From NCBI GenBank assembly GCA_022709605.1, contig JAKLIM010000059.1:1-13918 (forward strand): a DNA stretch of 13,918 nt. Reading direction: 5' to 3'. Within the stretch, counting starts at the first letter, position 1, and the number at the start of each line of letters is the position of its first letter. Source of the stretch: Bacteroidota bacterium (lineage in GTDB: Bacteria; Bacteroidota; Bacteroidia; Bacteroidales; Paludibacteraceae). This document shows, piece by piece, positions 6,568-13,918 of the stretch. Both the position numbers and the translations under genes were made by a program. The notes beneath the pieces were generated by a model, which was not told the origin of the DNA, ran no database searches, and saw only the letters and a list, made by a program, of their open reading frames with translations.

Positions 6568-9500
6568 CTATTGTTTGATTATTTTTCTTAAAAACGATTT
6601 ATTGTTGTTGTCGGATACCTTTACAAAATAAAAACCTGAAGGAAGTGAATTCGTATTAATCATATGATTTACTTGTGAAGAATTTACAATTTCCGACGAG
6701 ATAATTACTCCTATCTGATTCATCAATTCAACTTTCACATCGCCGGCAAAAGCACCAATACTTACATAGCAATTGTCTTTCACCGGAACCGGCCAAACCC
6801 GCAACGAGGCTCCATGTATATCTTCAATGCCATCAGCCACATCCACTGTTATAACACCTTCGGTAATGCGTGACGTATTCCATTTTAAACCTTCGGCGGG
6901 TTTTTCAGGTGAAATTGCGTCAAATACACCACTTGCCGAAGCTGCAGTAAAAATAGTAAAAGTACTACCTGCCTGATAAGCAGCACCTTTATCCGTCATC
7001 TCAAGTATTCCTTTCAAAATCACTGAACCCGTAATAATCAGTTTATCATTCAATGTTCCAGTGACTTCAATACTCGTTTTTGAATTTGTTTGGAGTACTA
7101 AATTTCCACCAATTTTAAGTGTGCCAATACCATTATTTCCGGGTGCAATTGTCGCTCCTGAATTAACAACCACACTTCCCGAAACGGTACCTGTACCTGC
7201 TAAAGTAGCCGTATTATTTACATACACCGATGATGTACCGGTGGCACTTCCTGTTGTGTTGGTTACAGTTACTTTTCCACCGTTAATATTAAATGCTGAT
7301 GTGATCAGATTTGCAGCGGTCAAAGTCCAGTTTCCTGTTCCATATTTGGTCACAGTAGCTCCGGCATTTAATACTCCGTTAAAAATGGCATCGCGATTAT
7401 CAGTTCCTATTTGCCAGGTTCCGCCGCTTACTGTAGAACCAACAACTCCTGACAAAGAACCAATTTTAACAACGGTACCCGTATTAGTACCACTGGCTCC
7501 AATTGCTGAATATGCACCCATGTCAACCACATTCGAAAGATGAATATTGGCCTGAGGAAAACCGATGCTATTGGTTGTAATTCTAAAACTACCACTACCA
7601 TTTATTACATTTAATTTTCCGGTAAAGCTTGCACCTCCGGCTACCAGATCGGCACGAACATAAGGAACAGTGAAGTTCAAAGTTCCTGCTCCGCTTATGC
7701 TTCCATTGATGGCACAACGCCCCGAAGCTACTAAATTTCCGGTATGATTAGATGGTATTGTCAAATTCCAGTTCGGGCTTTGACCGTAATCAGTACTGTA
7801 ATACATTGAAAGTTTGCCGCCATTTTCGAACGTAATATTTCCATTTCCAAGTCCGCTATTATTCATTGTAAATGTACCTAAACCTATCGTTCCACCCGAA
7901 ATAACAGTTCCACCGGAAAATGTATTGGCAACTGATCCGGAAATGTTAAGTTGTCCGGGACCGTTTTTAATTAATTTGCCCGAACCGGTTAAAACACCGC
8001 CGATTGAAACAACTCCATTCGATTTCAAAACATTAATGGTGTCATTTCCCTGCAATGTGATTCCCCTGTTTGTGTTAGTAGCTGTTGCATTCACAATTAA
8101 TTTGGAACTATTCATAACAAAATTGGCCGGAGCAACAGCAGCCGAACCCAATGAACCTGCAAAGCCGGCATCGCTGAGCGAAGCAACCTGAACGACTGCG
8201 TTTGTAAATAATGTTTTTCCGGTATACAAATTACTAATCGTTTCGATATTCAACAATCCGCGTCCTGTTTTTACAAGATTACCCGTACCGGAAATGCCAC
8301 CTGTTCCTTTTAAAATTATGGGGCTAACTCCATTTTCAAAAAGAATATTCGATGGTGAAAAATTATCAGTGAGGGTAATTGTTTTAGCAATTGCATCGTC
8401 GTTAACGGTTACCGAATCGCCGGTAACAAAATAAGTTGGTTGATCAGACAATTTAAAATTACCTGAAACAAAATCCCAATTTCCACTTTCGGCACCGGTC
8501 CAGTTGACTTTAGCTACAGAACGAACAGCATTAACAACTAATTTCAGCGTATTATTTTCGATCATCAGCGAAACGGGTATTCCACTTATACCTTCAATAT
8601 TGAAGTTGTTTAGATTTCCGGTGAAATTTCCGGACCATTTGATTAAAGAGAAGATTCCTGCCGGTAAAGTTCCAGACAGGGTTTTGATTATAATATTGTT
8701 AATTCCGGAAACTGTAAAATCTCCATTAATAACCAATGAATCATTTTTGTATGTAGATGAAGGAATGATATCGAATTCAATATTAGATTTACCTTTCATC
8801 GCAACATTTGAATTGATTGTCATCTTGCCCAATTTAGCTGCAACTAATCCATTTCCGGGCGATAAGCGACCACCTTCAAGATTCAGACCCGGATTCAAAA
8901 TGATACCTCCATTAAGAATGGCGTTTCCTGCCAAAGTGCCTTTCGCCCGGATATCAACAGGACTTGATAAACTTCCGTTTACTGTTAAAACACCTTCTGA
9001 AATCAATGTTTTTCCTGTATACGTATGGTTTCCATTCAATGTAAAATTTCCGTTCATTGATTTTACCAAATCCATTGTTCCGGTTAATTTTCCCGTTCCG
9101 GAAAGAACATAGTCTTTCCCTTTGGGATTCATTGCCCAAAGTTTTGAAGGAGCCAAATCTGAGTTCATTTGAATAGCAGAAGAATTGCTTCCCGAAATAT
9201 CAAACATAATATCATCACCATCAACGAAAGCAGCAGTACTTTTTTCATCATCCAGTAAAAAGTTAGAAGATGTTTTATCAAATGCAGTTCCGGAGATCCA
9301 GGTTAATTTAACTCTCTGAACCGGCGGAATTGGAGGTGTTGGCATTTTATATCCCAAATAATAATCAGGAAATGCTGACTGATAATAGCCTTTGGTAGTG
9401 GCTTGCATACGATATGCCGGATTTTGCATCAAGCAATACAAACGGATATTCGTTGGATAATCGGTTGAAAATGCCACAAAACCGGGGCAAGTTTCAGTTG

Positions 9501-11241
9501 TTCCGTCAGTTGCAACGCCTTTTTTCTCGAGCACAACTTCTTCACGCCAATCGCCTGCTATATCACCAAAAAAAGCCGGACGACGACCATATTCCGATTT
9601 TACCTGCCAGTTCGTCATTTTTGCAAATTCAATTAAACGGTTTCCAAAATCATGCGTATTCATGTCATATTTACGAATATCTGCATTAAAACCGTTTCCA
9701 TCAGCCGATGTAAGTTCTTCACGCGCTAAATCGCCATCCCACCAAACACCTTCGTTCGGAAATGGTGTTGCACCTTCGAAAACTACATTTCCCCTGGCGT
9801 CATACATATTGGCCATGGTCGACCACATTTCATAACCAAGTCGGGTTGAATCCACATCCATACATTCGCCACGTCCCACATCACCAACCCCGGACATAAA
9901 GAATTTTTTAATTGCACTTCCGGTCGCCGCATCATAAGTCAACATACCAAGCATATTCGTTGCATTCTGCTGAATAGCAAATGTTTCCAAACCCGGTCTT
10001 TCAGGGTCGATATCACCGGTACGGAAGCGGTCGCCGTGGTTAATTTGGGCATTGAAAGCTAAAGAGCCATCATATTTTAAACCGAATCCACCATTGAGAA
10101 ATTCGTCCCGTCCATCCAAATCAACATCGGCGGCTCTGATACTATGAAATTCGGCAGCATTTAAGTAGCCGCGTTCCCAGTTGTAGTGGTTTATCCATTG
10201 TCCGGAAGCATTATACCCATAAGCAGAAGCATAATACCAATGATATTGGTCGGAACTTGTACGCGTTTTATACATAAATCCAACGCTGGGATGTTTTCCA
10301 TCTAAATACAGAATAGACATATAACCATTCAGATTGGCATATTCTGTTCCCATGAAAATTGCCTTATTGGTTCGGGTATAGTTCGAAGGATATTTCATTT
10401 CGATACTATTTTTTTCAATTCCTGTTGTCCCGTCGATAACTGTAATGTATTGAGGTGGATTTTTTACATTCTGCGCACTGTAATTTACAATACCATCATT
10501 GTCTGTATCCAGTGTAGAAGATCCGTTTACTCCTTTACCATTCGAAAATACTGTTCCATCACTACTTTTAACAACAACTTCGGCTTTTCCATCGCAATCC
10601 ATATCGTAAGCAATAACCATGTCGTCCTGACCTTCGCAGATACTGACATTGGGTCCCATGTCAATGGTCCAAAGCAAAGTTCCATTGCGCAAATAAGCCT
10701 GCACTTTGTGAGATCCGCCATCCACTGAGAGGCGATCCACAACAAAATCGTATTCGCCATCACCGTCGATATCGGCAGGCCATACAAATTTTGTACTGTA
10801 TTTTGAGATATCCAAACCATCGTTGGCCGGATTGTACGTAAAATCTAAATAGGCACTGCGGTATGCATTAAATCCGGCAGCATTAATTGTAAATATTTGA
10901 CTTGGTGTTCCTTCAGTGCCGTTTATTACTGAAGTTACATAAAGTTGTGTTCCATTATTTACAGCAGTTGTAGTGGTCTGATAATTAGGAACTTTTAATG
11001 GCGTAGTATTAATTTTGGTAAATGAACCACCCGTTTTTTTAGCATAAAGATTAAACTGAATATCTTCGGGATCGGAAGCGAGGTAACGCCAACTTACGAA
11101 ATAAGCAGATGAATTGTTACGTACTGCAACAACGCCACGGTCGAGTTTTTCCATTTTGCGCTGAGCAGTAAGTGGAAAACTGGTGAGAAAAAGGCAAAAA
11201 GTAAGAAGAAAAGATATTTTGAAAGCAATGATATTTTTCAT
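6568..11241 (-). CDS. Secreted rhamnogalacturonan lyase (PL11 type) with autotransporter-repeat modules and T9SS sorting tail
   Basis: A 1557-residue secreted enzyme. In order: signal peptide (1-26, ending PLTAQ); an Ig-like rhamnogalacturonan-lyase N-domain (about 28-120, LDRGVVAV and FVSWRYLASDPEDIQFNLY); a beta-propeller catalytic region (to about 640) with repeated calcium-loop motifs DIDGDGEYDF (157), DMDCDGKAEV (213), DTDNDGIVNY (245) and DVDLDGRDEF (372), plus INHGDRFRTGDIDPERPGLE (400-419). These are hallmarks of polysaccharide lyase family 11, which cleaves the alternating rhamnose-galacturonate backbone of pectin by beta-elimination. Residues 644-905 and 911-1470 are two related modules of autotransporter-type beta-strand repeats. 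Residues 1474-1557 form a Por/T9SS type A tail (VWPVPVKDN, LPSGFYFVKV, KIIKQ). Catalytic residues cannot be assigned by eye. Typical PL11 enzymes have about 600 residues, so over 900 are accessory. Confidence 0.88.
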   Translation of the reverse strand: MKNIIAFKISFLLTFCLFLTSFPLTAQRKMEKLDRGVVAVRNNSSAYFVSWRYLASDPEDIQFNLYAKKTGGSFTKINTTPLKVPNYQTTTTAVNNGTQLYVTSVINGTEGTPSQIFTINAAGFNAYRSAYLDFTYNPANDGLDISKYSTKFVWPADIDGDGEYDFVVDRLSVDGGSHKVQAYLRNGTLLWTIDMGPNVSICEGQDDMVIAYDMDCDGKAEVVVKSSDGTVFSNGKGVNGSSTLDTDNDGIVNYSAQNVKNPPQYITVIDGTTGIEKNSIEMKYPSNYTRTNKAIFMGTEYANLNGYMSILYLDGKHPSVGFMYKTRTSSDQYHWYYASAYGYNASGQWINHYNWERGYLNAAEFHSIRAADVDLDGRDEFLNGGFGLKYDGSLAFNAQINHGDRFRTGDIDPERPGLETFAIQQNATNMLGMLTYDAATGSAIKKFFMSGVGDVGRGECMDVDSTRLGYEMWSTMANMYDARGNVVFEGATPFPNEGVWWDGDLAREELTSADGNGFNADIRKYDMNTHDFGNRLIEFAKMTNWQVKSEYGRRPAFFGDIAGDWREEVVLEKKGVATDGTTETCPGFVAFSTDYPTNIRLYCLMQNPAYRMQATTKGYYQSAFPDYYLGYKMPTPPIPPVQRVKLTWISGTAFDKTSSNFLLDDEKSTAAFVDGDDIMFDISGSNSSAIQMNSDLAPSKLWAMNPKGKDYVLSGTGKLTGTMDLVKSMNGNFTLNGNHTYTGKTLISEGVLTVNGSLSSPVDIRAKGTLAGNAILNGGIILNPGLNLEGGRLSPGNGLVAAKLGKMTINSNVAMKGKSNIEFDIIPSSTYKNDSLVINGDFTVSGINNIIIKTLSGTLPAGIFSLIKWSGNFTGNLNNFNIEGISGIPVSLMIENNTLKLVVNAVRSVAKVNWTGAESGNWDFVSGNFKLSDQPTYFVTGDSVTVNDDAIAKTITLTDNFSPSNILFENGVSPIILKGTGGISGTGNLVKTGRGLLNIETISNLYTGKTLFTNAVVQVASLSDAGFAGSLGSAAVAPANFVMNSSKLIVNATATNTNRGITLQGNDTINVLKSNGVVSIGGVLTGSGKLIKNGPGQLNISGSVANTFSGGTVISGGTIGLGTFTMNNSGLGNGNITFENGGKLSMYYSTDYGQSPNWNLTIPSNHTGNLVASGRCAINGSISGAGTLNFTVPYVRADLVAGGASFTGKLNVINGSGSFRITTNSIGFPQANIHLSNVVDMGAYSAIGASGTNTGTVVKIGSLSGVVGSTVSGGTWQIGTDNRDAIFNGVLNAGATVTKYGTGNWTLTAANLITSAFNINGGKVTVTNTTGSATGTSSVYVNNTATLAGTGTVSGSVVVNSGATIAPGNNGIGTLKIGGNLVLQTNSKTSIEVTGTLNDKLIITGSVILKGILEMTDKGAAYQAGSTFTIFTAASASGVFDAISPEKPAEGLKWNTSRITEGVITVDVADGIEDIHGASLRVWPVPVKDNCYVSIGAFAGDVKVELMNQIGVIISSEIVNSSQVNHMINTNSLPSGFYFVKVSDNNNKSFLRKIIKQ
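6832..9312 (-). repeat. Two protein-level repeat modules (autotransporter-associated beta-strand repeats) inside the lyase gene
   Basis: Module A is residues 644-905 (8527-9312) and module B residues 911-1470 (6832-8511). Each opens with a W-SG-F/W-D-S-NF header (648 and 914) containing GD and DD residues. Next come GxGxLxK and YTGKTLI/FSGGTVI repeats (715-750 in A; 985-1015, 1086-1118 and a degenerate set near 1184-1326 in B). Each closes with LAG...SPGNG or LAGTG...APGNN, then a Ser/Thr-rich strand set and a SLIKW or FTIFTA strand (770-870; 1347-1440). They match the autotransporter-associated repeat family and would form an extended beta-helix or stalk. Confidence 0.75.
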
Positions 11242-11275
11242 GGAAATAAAATTAACATATAAAGAAATGAAAACT

Positions 11276-11307
11276 AAAAGAGGTTGCCTTTTCAGACAAC
11301 CTCTTTT
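11276..11307 (-). terminator. Intrinsic terminator between the two T9SS cargo genes
   Basis: An 11-bp perfect stem, aaaagaggttg (11276-11286) with caacctctttt (11297-11307), has a 10-nt loop. On the minus strand it ends in TTTTAGTTTTC. It is 17 bp beyond the stop of the upstream gene and only 34 bp before the ATG of the lyase gene. A possible promoter for the lyase (TTG, 20-bp gap, TAGTTTTC, one mismatch to TAnnTTTG) is woven into the same hairpin. Confidence 0.75.
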
Positions 11308-11324
11308 TAAGTAAGAGAAAATTT

Positions 11325-13918
11325 CTATCTAACAATAACTTTAGTACGAAGTATTTCACCCGAAACAACCTTAACAAGGTAAACTCCCTGAGGCAATGCT
11401 GTTGTAAATACATCCGATTTACTAATTGCATTTATCAATGTTCTACCGGTTAAATCAACAACTGATATAGATGCGCCAGATTTAATACCCTTAACAGTTA
11501 AAGTTCTGTTGTACGCATACGCTTTTATGTTTGAAACCTGATGATTGTCAACAGCATTAGCACCTAAAGAGAAATAACCGCTGTTAATAAATGTACGGTA
11601 ATCCTGAGCACCATCACCTAAATCAGTGAAATTAATAGTTTCATAATAATAATCCCCTTTTGGCAATTCGCAGGTAAAAATAAATGCATCATTGCTAAAA
11701 CCTTCGGCAACGCGTGTCCATTTGTCTTCGGCGCGATAAACAGTTACATAATTTGCAACATACTCTTCACCACCGATAAGTTTTTTTATCAAACCAACAC
11801 TATCAATGGAGTGACTGTATTTCATACCCCAATCTGTCATATCAGTAACCTGATAAGGAATAGCAAACTGAGTAAAGTCAGCATAAGTTGTTGGAACAGT
11901 TGCAGCATCATAGCCCGGTTGACGAGCAAAACCAACCCAATCGAACATTGGATAATATACTTTAGCCATGCTGGTAGCAGCTGGTAAATTAATATTTAAT
12001 GAATCCATGTCAACAGGAATAAATTGAAGCATGTCTAAGTTATAAGATGCTCCGTTCTCAGGGAGTACGTTAATTTTAAGTGAATGTGTACCCGAATTGT
12101 CGATACTTACAGAACCGATATAATTCATTCCCATACTACCTGAATGAGCTTTTGCATTCCACTGGCGACGATTATTTACACCTGCCCATGATTTAAACCA
12201 ACGTCCGTACATTTCCTCATTAGGAAAATAAAGCTCTTTATTATCCATTGTTATACTTCCCATATTTGTTTTTGGGTCGCCACTTACACGGTGCGAAATA
12301 TAAACATTATAACTACCGGCATTTAACCATGGTGTTTTAAATTTAACCCAGGTTGGACGTCCACTTCCAAGTGGAACAATAACAAAATCAGCTCTATTGT
12401 AAGCATTATCGATTTTATCGTAAGTACTTCCGGCTAAATAATACCCAACTTTATGTGTAAGATTGATAGTATCGGTTACCATAATTCCCGGTAATGAATC
12501 CATTCTAAAATAATGTGTATAAGCTCTTGGAGTTGCAGTTGTAACGCCACGTTCTCTATCCCACGCTATAATTTCCGGTTGATCGCACAAGTCGAAGTAA
12601 ACAGGATATGGTTTTACTGAAGCAACAGAAGGTGTAATACTAATTACAATTCTTGCAGTGTCGCTGTTTGAGTAGTTAATATGATCGCCAATATAAACAG
12701 CTGAAATATTTTCATCGCCTACTAAAAGATTTGGCATAGATACTGAGCCCTTACCCAATACATCCAATGTTACGCGATTTTTAACTACATTATTTACAAA
12801 TAGCAATACATCTCCACTTGAAACAATGTCACTTTGAGGCGTTTTTACTGATAAGCCAATTGTAACATCTTTATATAATTCAGAAGTAGCCGGCGCTGAT
12901 ATTTGAACTACAGTATTTTTAGGTGTCGCTTTTTTGAAATGAAGAACCAGATCACTACCACCTGATTGTACGGTTACATTATCAGAAGTTGTTACATCAA
13001 ACAAGTAATACTCTTCGTTATAAACAATATTTACTTTATCAGCAACAATGGCTGTAAAAACTGTACCAACTTCAAGATTAGTTACGGTTCTAGCCGCTTT
13101 AATTTCGTTTCCGGCTTCATCTTTGTATCTTATAGTAACCGAAGCAGCTTGGGCTACTTGTCGAATTGTATAAATATCAATATTATCAAAACGTTGTTCG
13201 TAATTAGTATTTGCACCATTAGTTGTTGCACCTTCAGTTTTACCACGTGTACCCGCAATTTCTAAATAAGAAACATTAGCAGCCCCTTTATTTACAAACG
13301 ACAGATTGGTGAAACTTTTTTTATTTTCAGCAACAACACCGTTTTCGGAGATTTCAAACGAAATAATATTTTTGTTTGTAAAATCAATTTGAGCTTTGAT
13401 ATGATACCAACGACTCATTTTAAATGTACGACCAAGATCTGTGGATTTATTCATACTATCACAAATAACCGCATAGTTCGAAGTATATTTAGGATCATAC
13501 ATTGAAAAAGGTATAAGCGTATTGGTATAATACGAAGTTTCAACCGCATTTACTGTACGAGTTACTATTTTTGCTGGCACCGGATTAAACTCATCGGTAC
13601 TTAAGTTCATTAAATGTAAGTCGCCCAGAGGTTCCTTGCTAAGACTATCTGTATTGTATTTTGATCCGGCTTTTAAGCTCCAACGATCGAACCATAAACC
13701 AAATACAATACTATCGTTGCTACCACGAACTACACAAGCGGCATACGATGCAGGTTCGATACCCGATGTACCTGATGAATTTGCTTGACCTATTATCATG
13801 TAAGGATTCCAGTCGAATTCATAAAAAATAGTATCCGTTCTTGGTGTTGCATCGGTCATGTTTGTGATTTTAGTACCACGACCTCCAGAACCACTTGCAC
13901 CTACACGAAGAAATGGCA
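11325..13918 (-). CDS. Large multidomain T9SS-secreted surface protein, 5' end outside the window
   Basis: The frame stays open through the right edge (19 residues upstream of the ATG at 13859, beginning PFLRVGASGSGG), so that ATG is internal and the start is missing; 863 residues are visible. Numbering from that Met: a concanavalin/laminin-G-like beta region (to about 232, ending RFDNIDIYTI); a MucBP-like domain (239-308, VTIRYKDEAGNEIKAARTV); an Ig-like domain (313-408); a jelly-roll, carbohydrate-binding-like region (about 418-615, with WVKFKTPWLNAGSYNVYISH); an unassigned part (620-765, Tyr- and Trp-rich); and a T9SS type A sorting tail (773-844, ISVVDLTGRTLI, LPQGVYLVKV, KVIVR). No catalytic domain is recognisable in the visible part; one may lie upstream. 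Its tandem position with a pectin lyase suggests adhesion to or processing of the same polysaccharide. It has its own terminator. Confidence 0.8.
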   Translation of the reverse strand, partial: PFLRVGASGSGGRGTKITNMTDATPRTDTIFYEFDWNPYMIIGQANSSGTSGIEPASYAACVVRGSNDSIVFGLWFDRWSLKAGSKYNTDSLSKEPLGDLHLMNLSTDEFNPVPAKIVTRTVNAVETSYYTNTLIPFSMYDPKYTSNYAVICDSMNKSTDLGRTFKMSRWYHIKAQIDFTNKNIISFEISENGVVAENKKSFTNLSFVNKGAANVSYLEIAGTRGKTEGATTNGANTNYEQRFDNIDIYTIRQVAQAASVTIRYKDEAGNEIKAARTVTNLEVGTVFTAIVADKVNIVYNEEYYLFDVTTSDNVTVQSGGSDLVLHFKKATPKNTVVQISAPATSELYKDVTIGLSVKTPQSDIVSSGDVLLFVNNVVKNRVTLDVLGKGSVSMPNLLVGDENISAVYIGDHINYSNSDTARIVISITPSVASVKPYPVYFDLCDQPEIIAWDRERGVTTATPRAYTHYFRMDSLPGIMVTDTINLTHKVGYYLAGSTYDKIDNAYNRADFVIVPLGSGRPTWVKFKTPWLNAGSYNVYISHRVSGDPKTNMGSITMDNKELYFPNEEMYGRWFKSWAGVNNRRQWNAKAHSGSMGMNYIGSVSIDNSGTHSLKINVLPENGASYNLDMLQFIPVDMDSLNINLPAATSMAKVYYPMFDWVGFARQPGYDAATVPTTYADFTQFAIPYQVTDMTDWGMKYSHSIDSVGLIKKLIGGEEYVANYVTVYRAEDKWTRVAEGFSNDAFIFTCELPKGDYYYETINFTDLGDGAQDYRTFINSGYFSLGANAVDNHQVSNIKAYAYNRTLTVKGIKSGASISVVDLTGRTLINAISKSDVFTTALPQGVYLVKVVSGEILRTKVIVR

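Noticed and set aside
7061..9112. Several long plus-strand open frames opposite the lyase repeats (for example 7061-7543, 7814-8191, 8504-9112).
   Set aside because: They are antisense to a strong gene, are Pro/Val/Pro-Phe rich because they mirror Gly/Asn/Thr codons of the repeats, have no promoter or domain, and vanish outside the repeat region.
6568..11241. Type V autotransporter, given the passenger-type repeats.
   Set aside because: There is no C-terminal beta-barrel; the end is a T9SS sorting tail.

Overview
This window looks like a chromosomal segment of a low-GC Bacteroidota, most likely a member of the Bacteroidales that has a type IX secretion system (T9SS). Four things point there. 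Two large exported proteins end in a Por/T9SS-type C-terminal sorting tail. The TonB receptor begins with a carboxypeptidase-regulatory-like domain. The predicted promoters use the Bacteroidota -7 element TAnnTTTG rather than a sigma-70 box, and starts lack clear Shine-Dalgarno sequences. The prephenate dehydrogenase and the tiny winged-helix protein are of a Bacteroidales type. T9SS cargo makes Bacteroides itself unlikely; a Paludibacter-like lineage is a reasonable guess, not a demonstration.

Left part (1-2300): housekeeping genes. The 3' end of an M23 (LytM) cell-wall peptidase is followed on the same strand by glutamate racemase (murI), so two peptidoglycan genes sit side by side. A strong hairpin then separates them from two converging minus-strand genes: a 58-residue winged-helix protein and prephenate dehydrogenase (tyrA).

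Middle (2365-6344): a compact, apparently self-contained uptake and regulation cassette. A TonB-dependent receptor and a small exported DUF2271-like protein form a minus-strand operon. Diverging from it is a MarR-family repressor gene. The 148-bp gap between the divergent starts holds a perfect 10-5-10 inverted repeat. It lies across the predicted receptor transcription start and the -33 region of the predicted marR promoter, which is the layout expected for an autoregulated, ligand-responsive uptake system. The ligand cannot be read from the sequence.

Right part (6568-13918): two T9SS cargo genes in tandem on the minus strand. The downstream one is a 1557-residue rhamnogalacturonan lyase (polysaccharide lyase family 11 type) joined to two unequal autotransporter-repeat modules and a sorting tail. 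The upstream one, cut by the window edge, is a multidomain surface protein with concanavalin-like, MucBP-like, Ig-like and carbohydrate-binding-like parts. Together they suggest secreted attack on, and binding to, pectin or a related plant polysaccharide. No SusC/SusD pair is present in the window.

No tRNA, rRNA, CRISPR array, transposase or integrase was seen. The longest gene-free stretch is about 220 bp (6345-6567), and every gap is described below.
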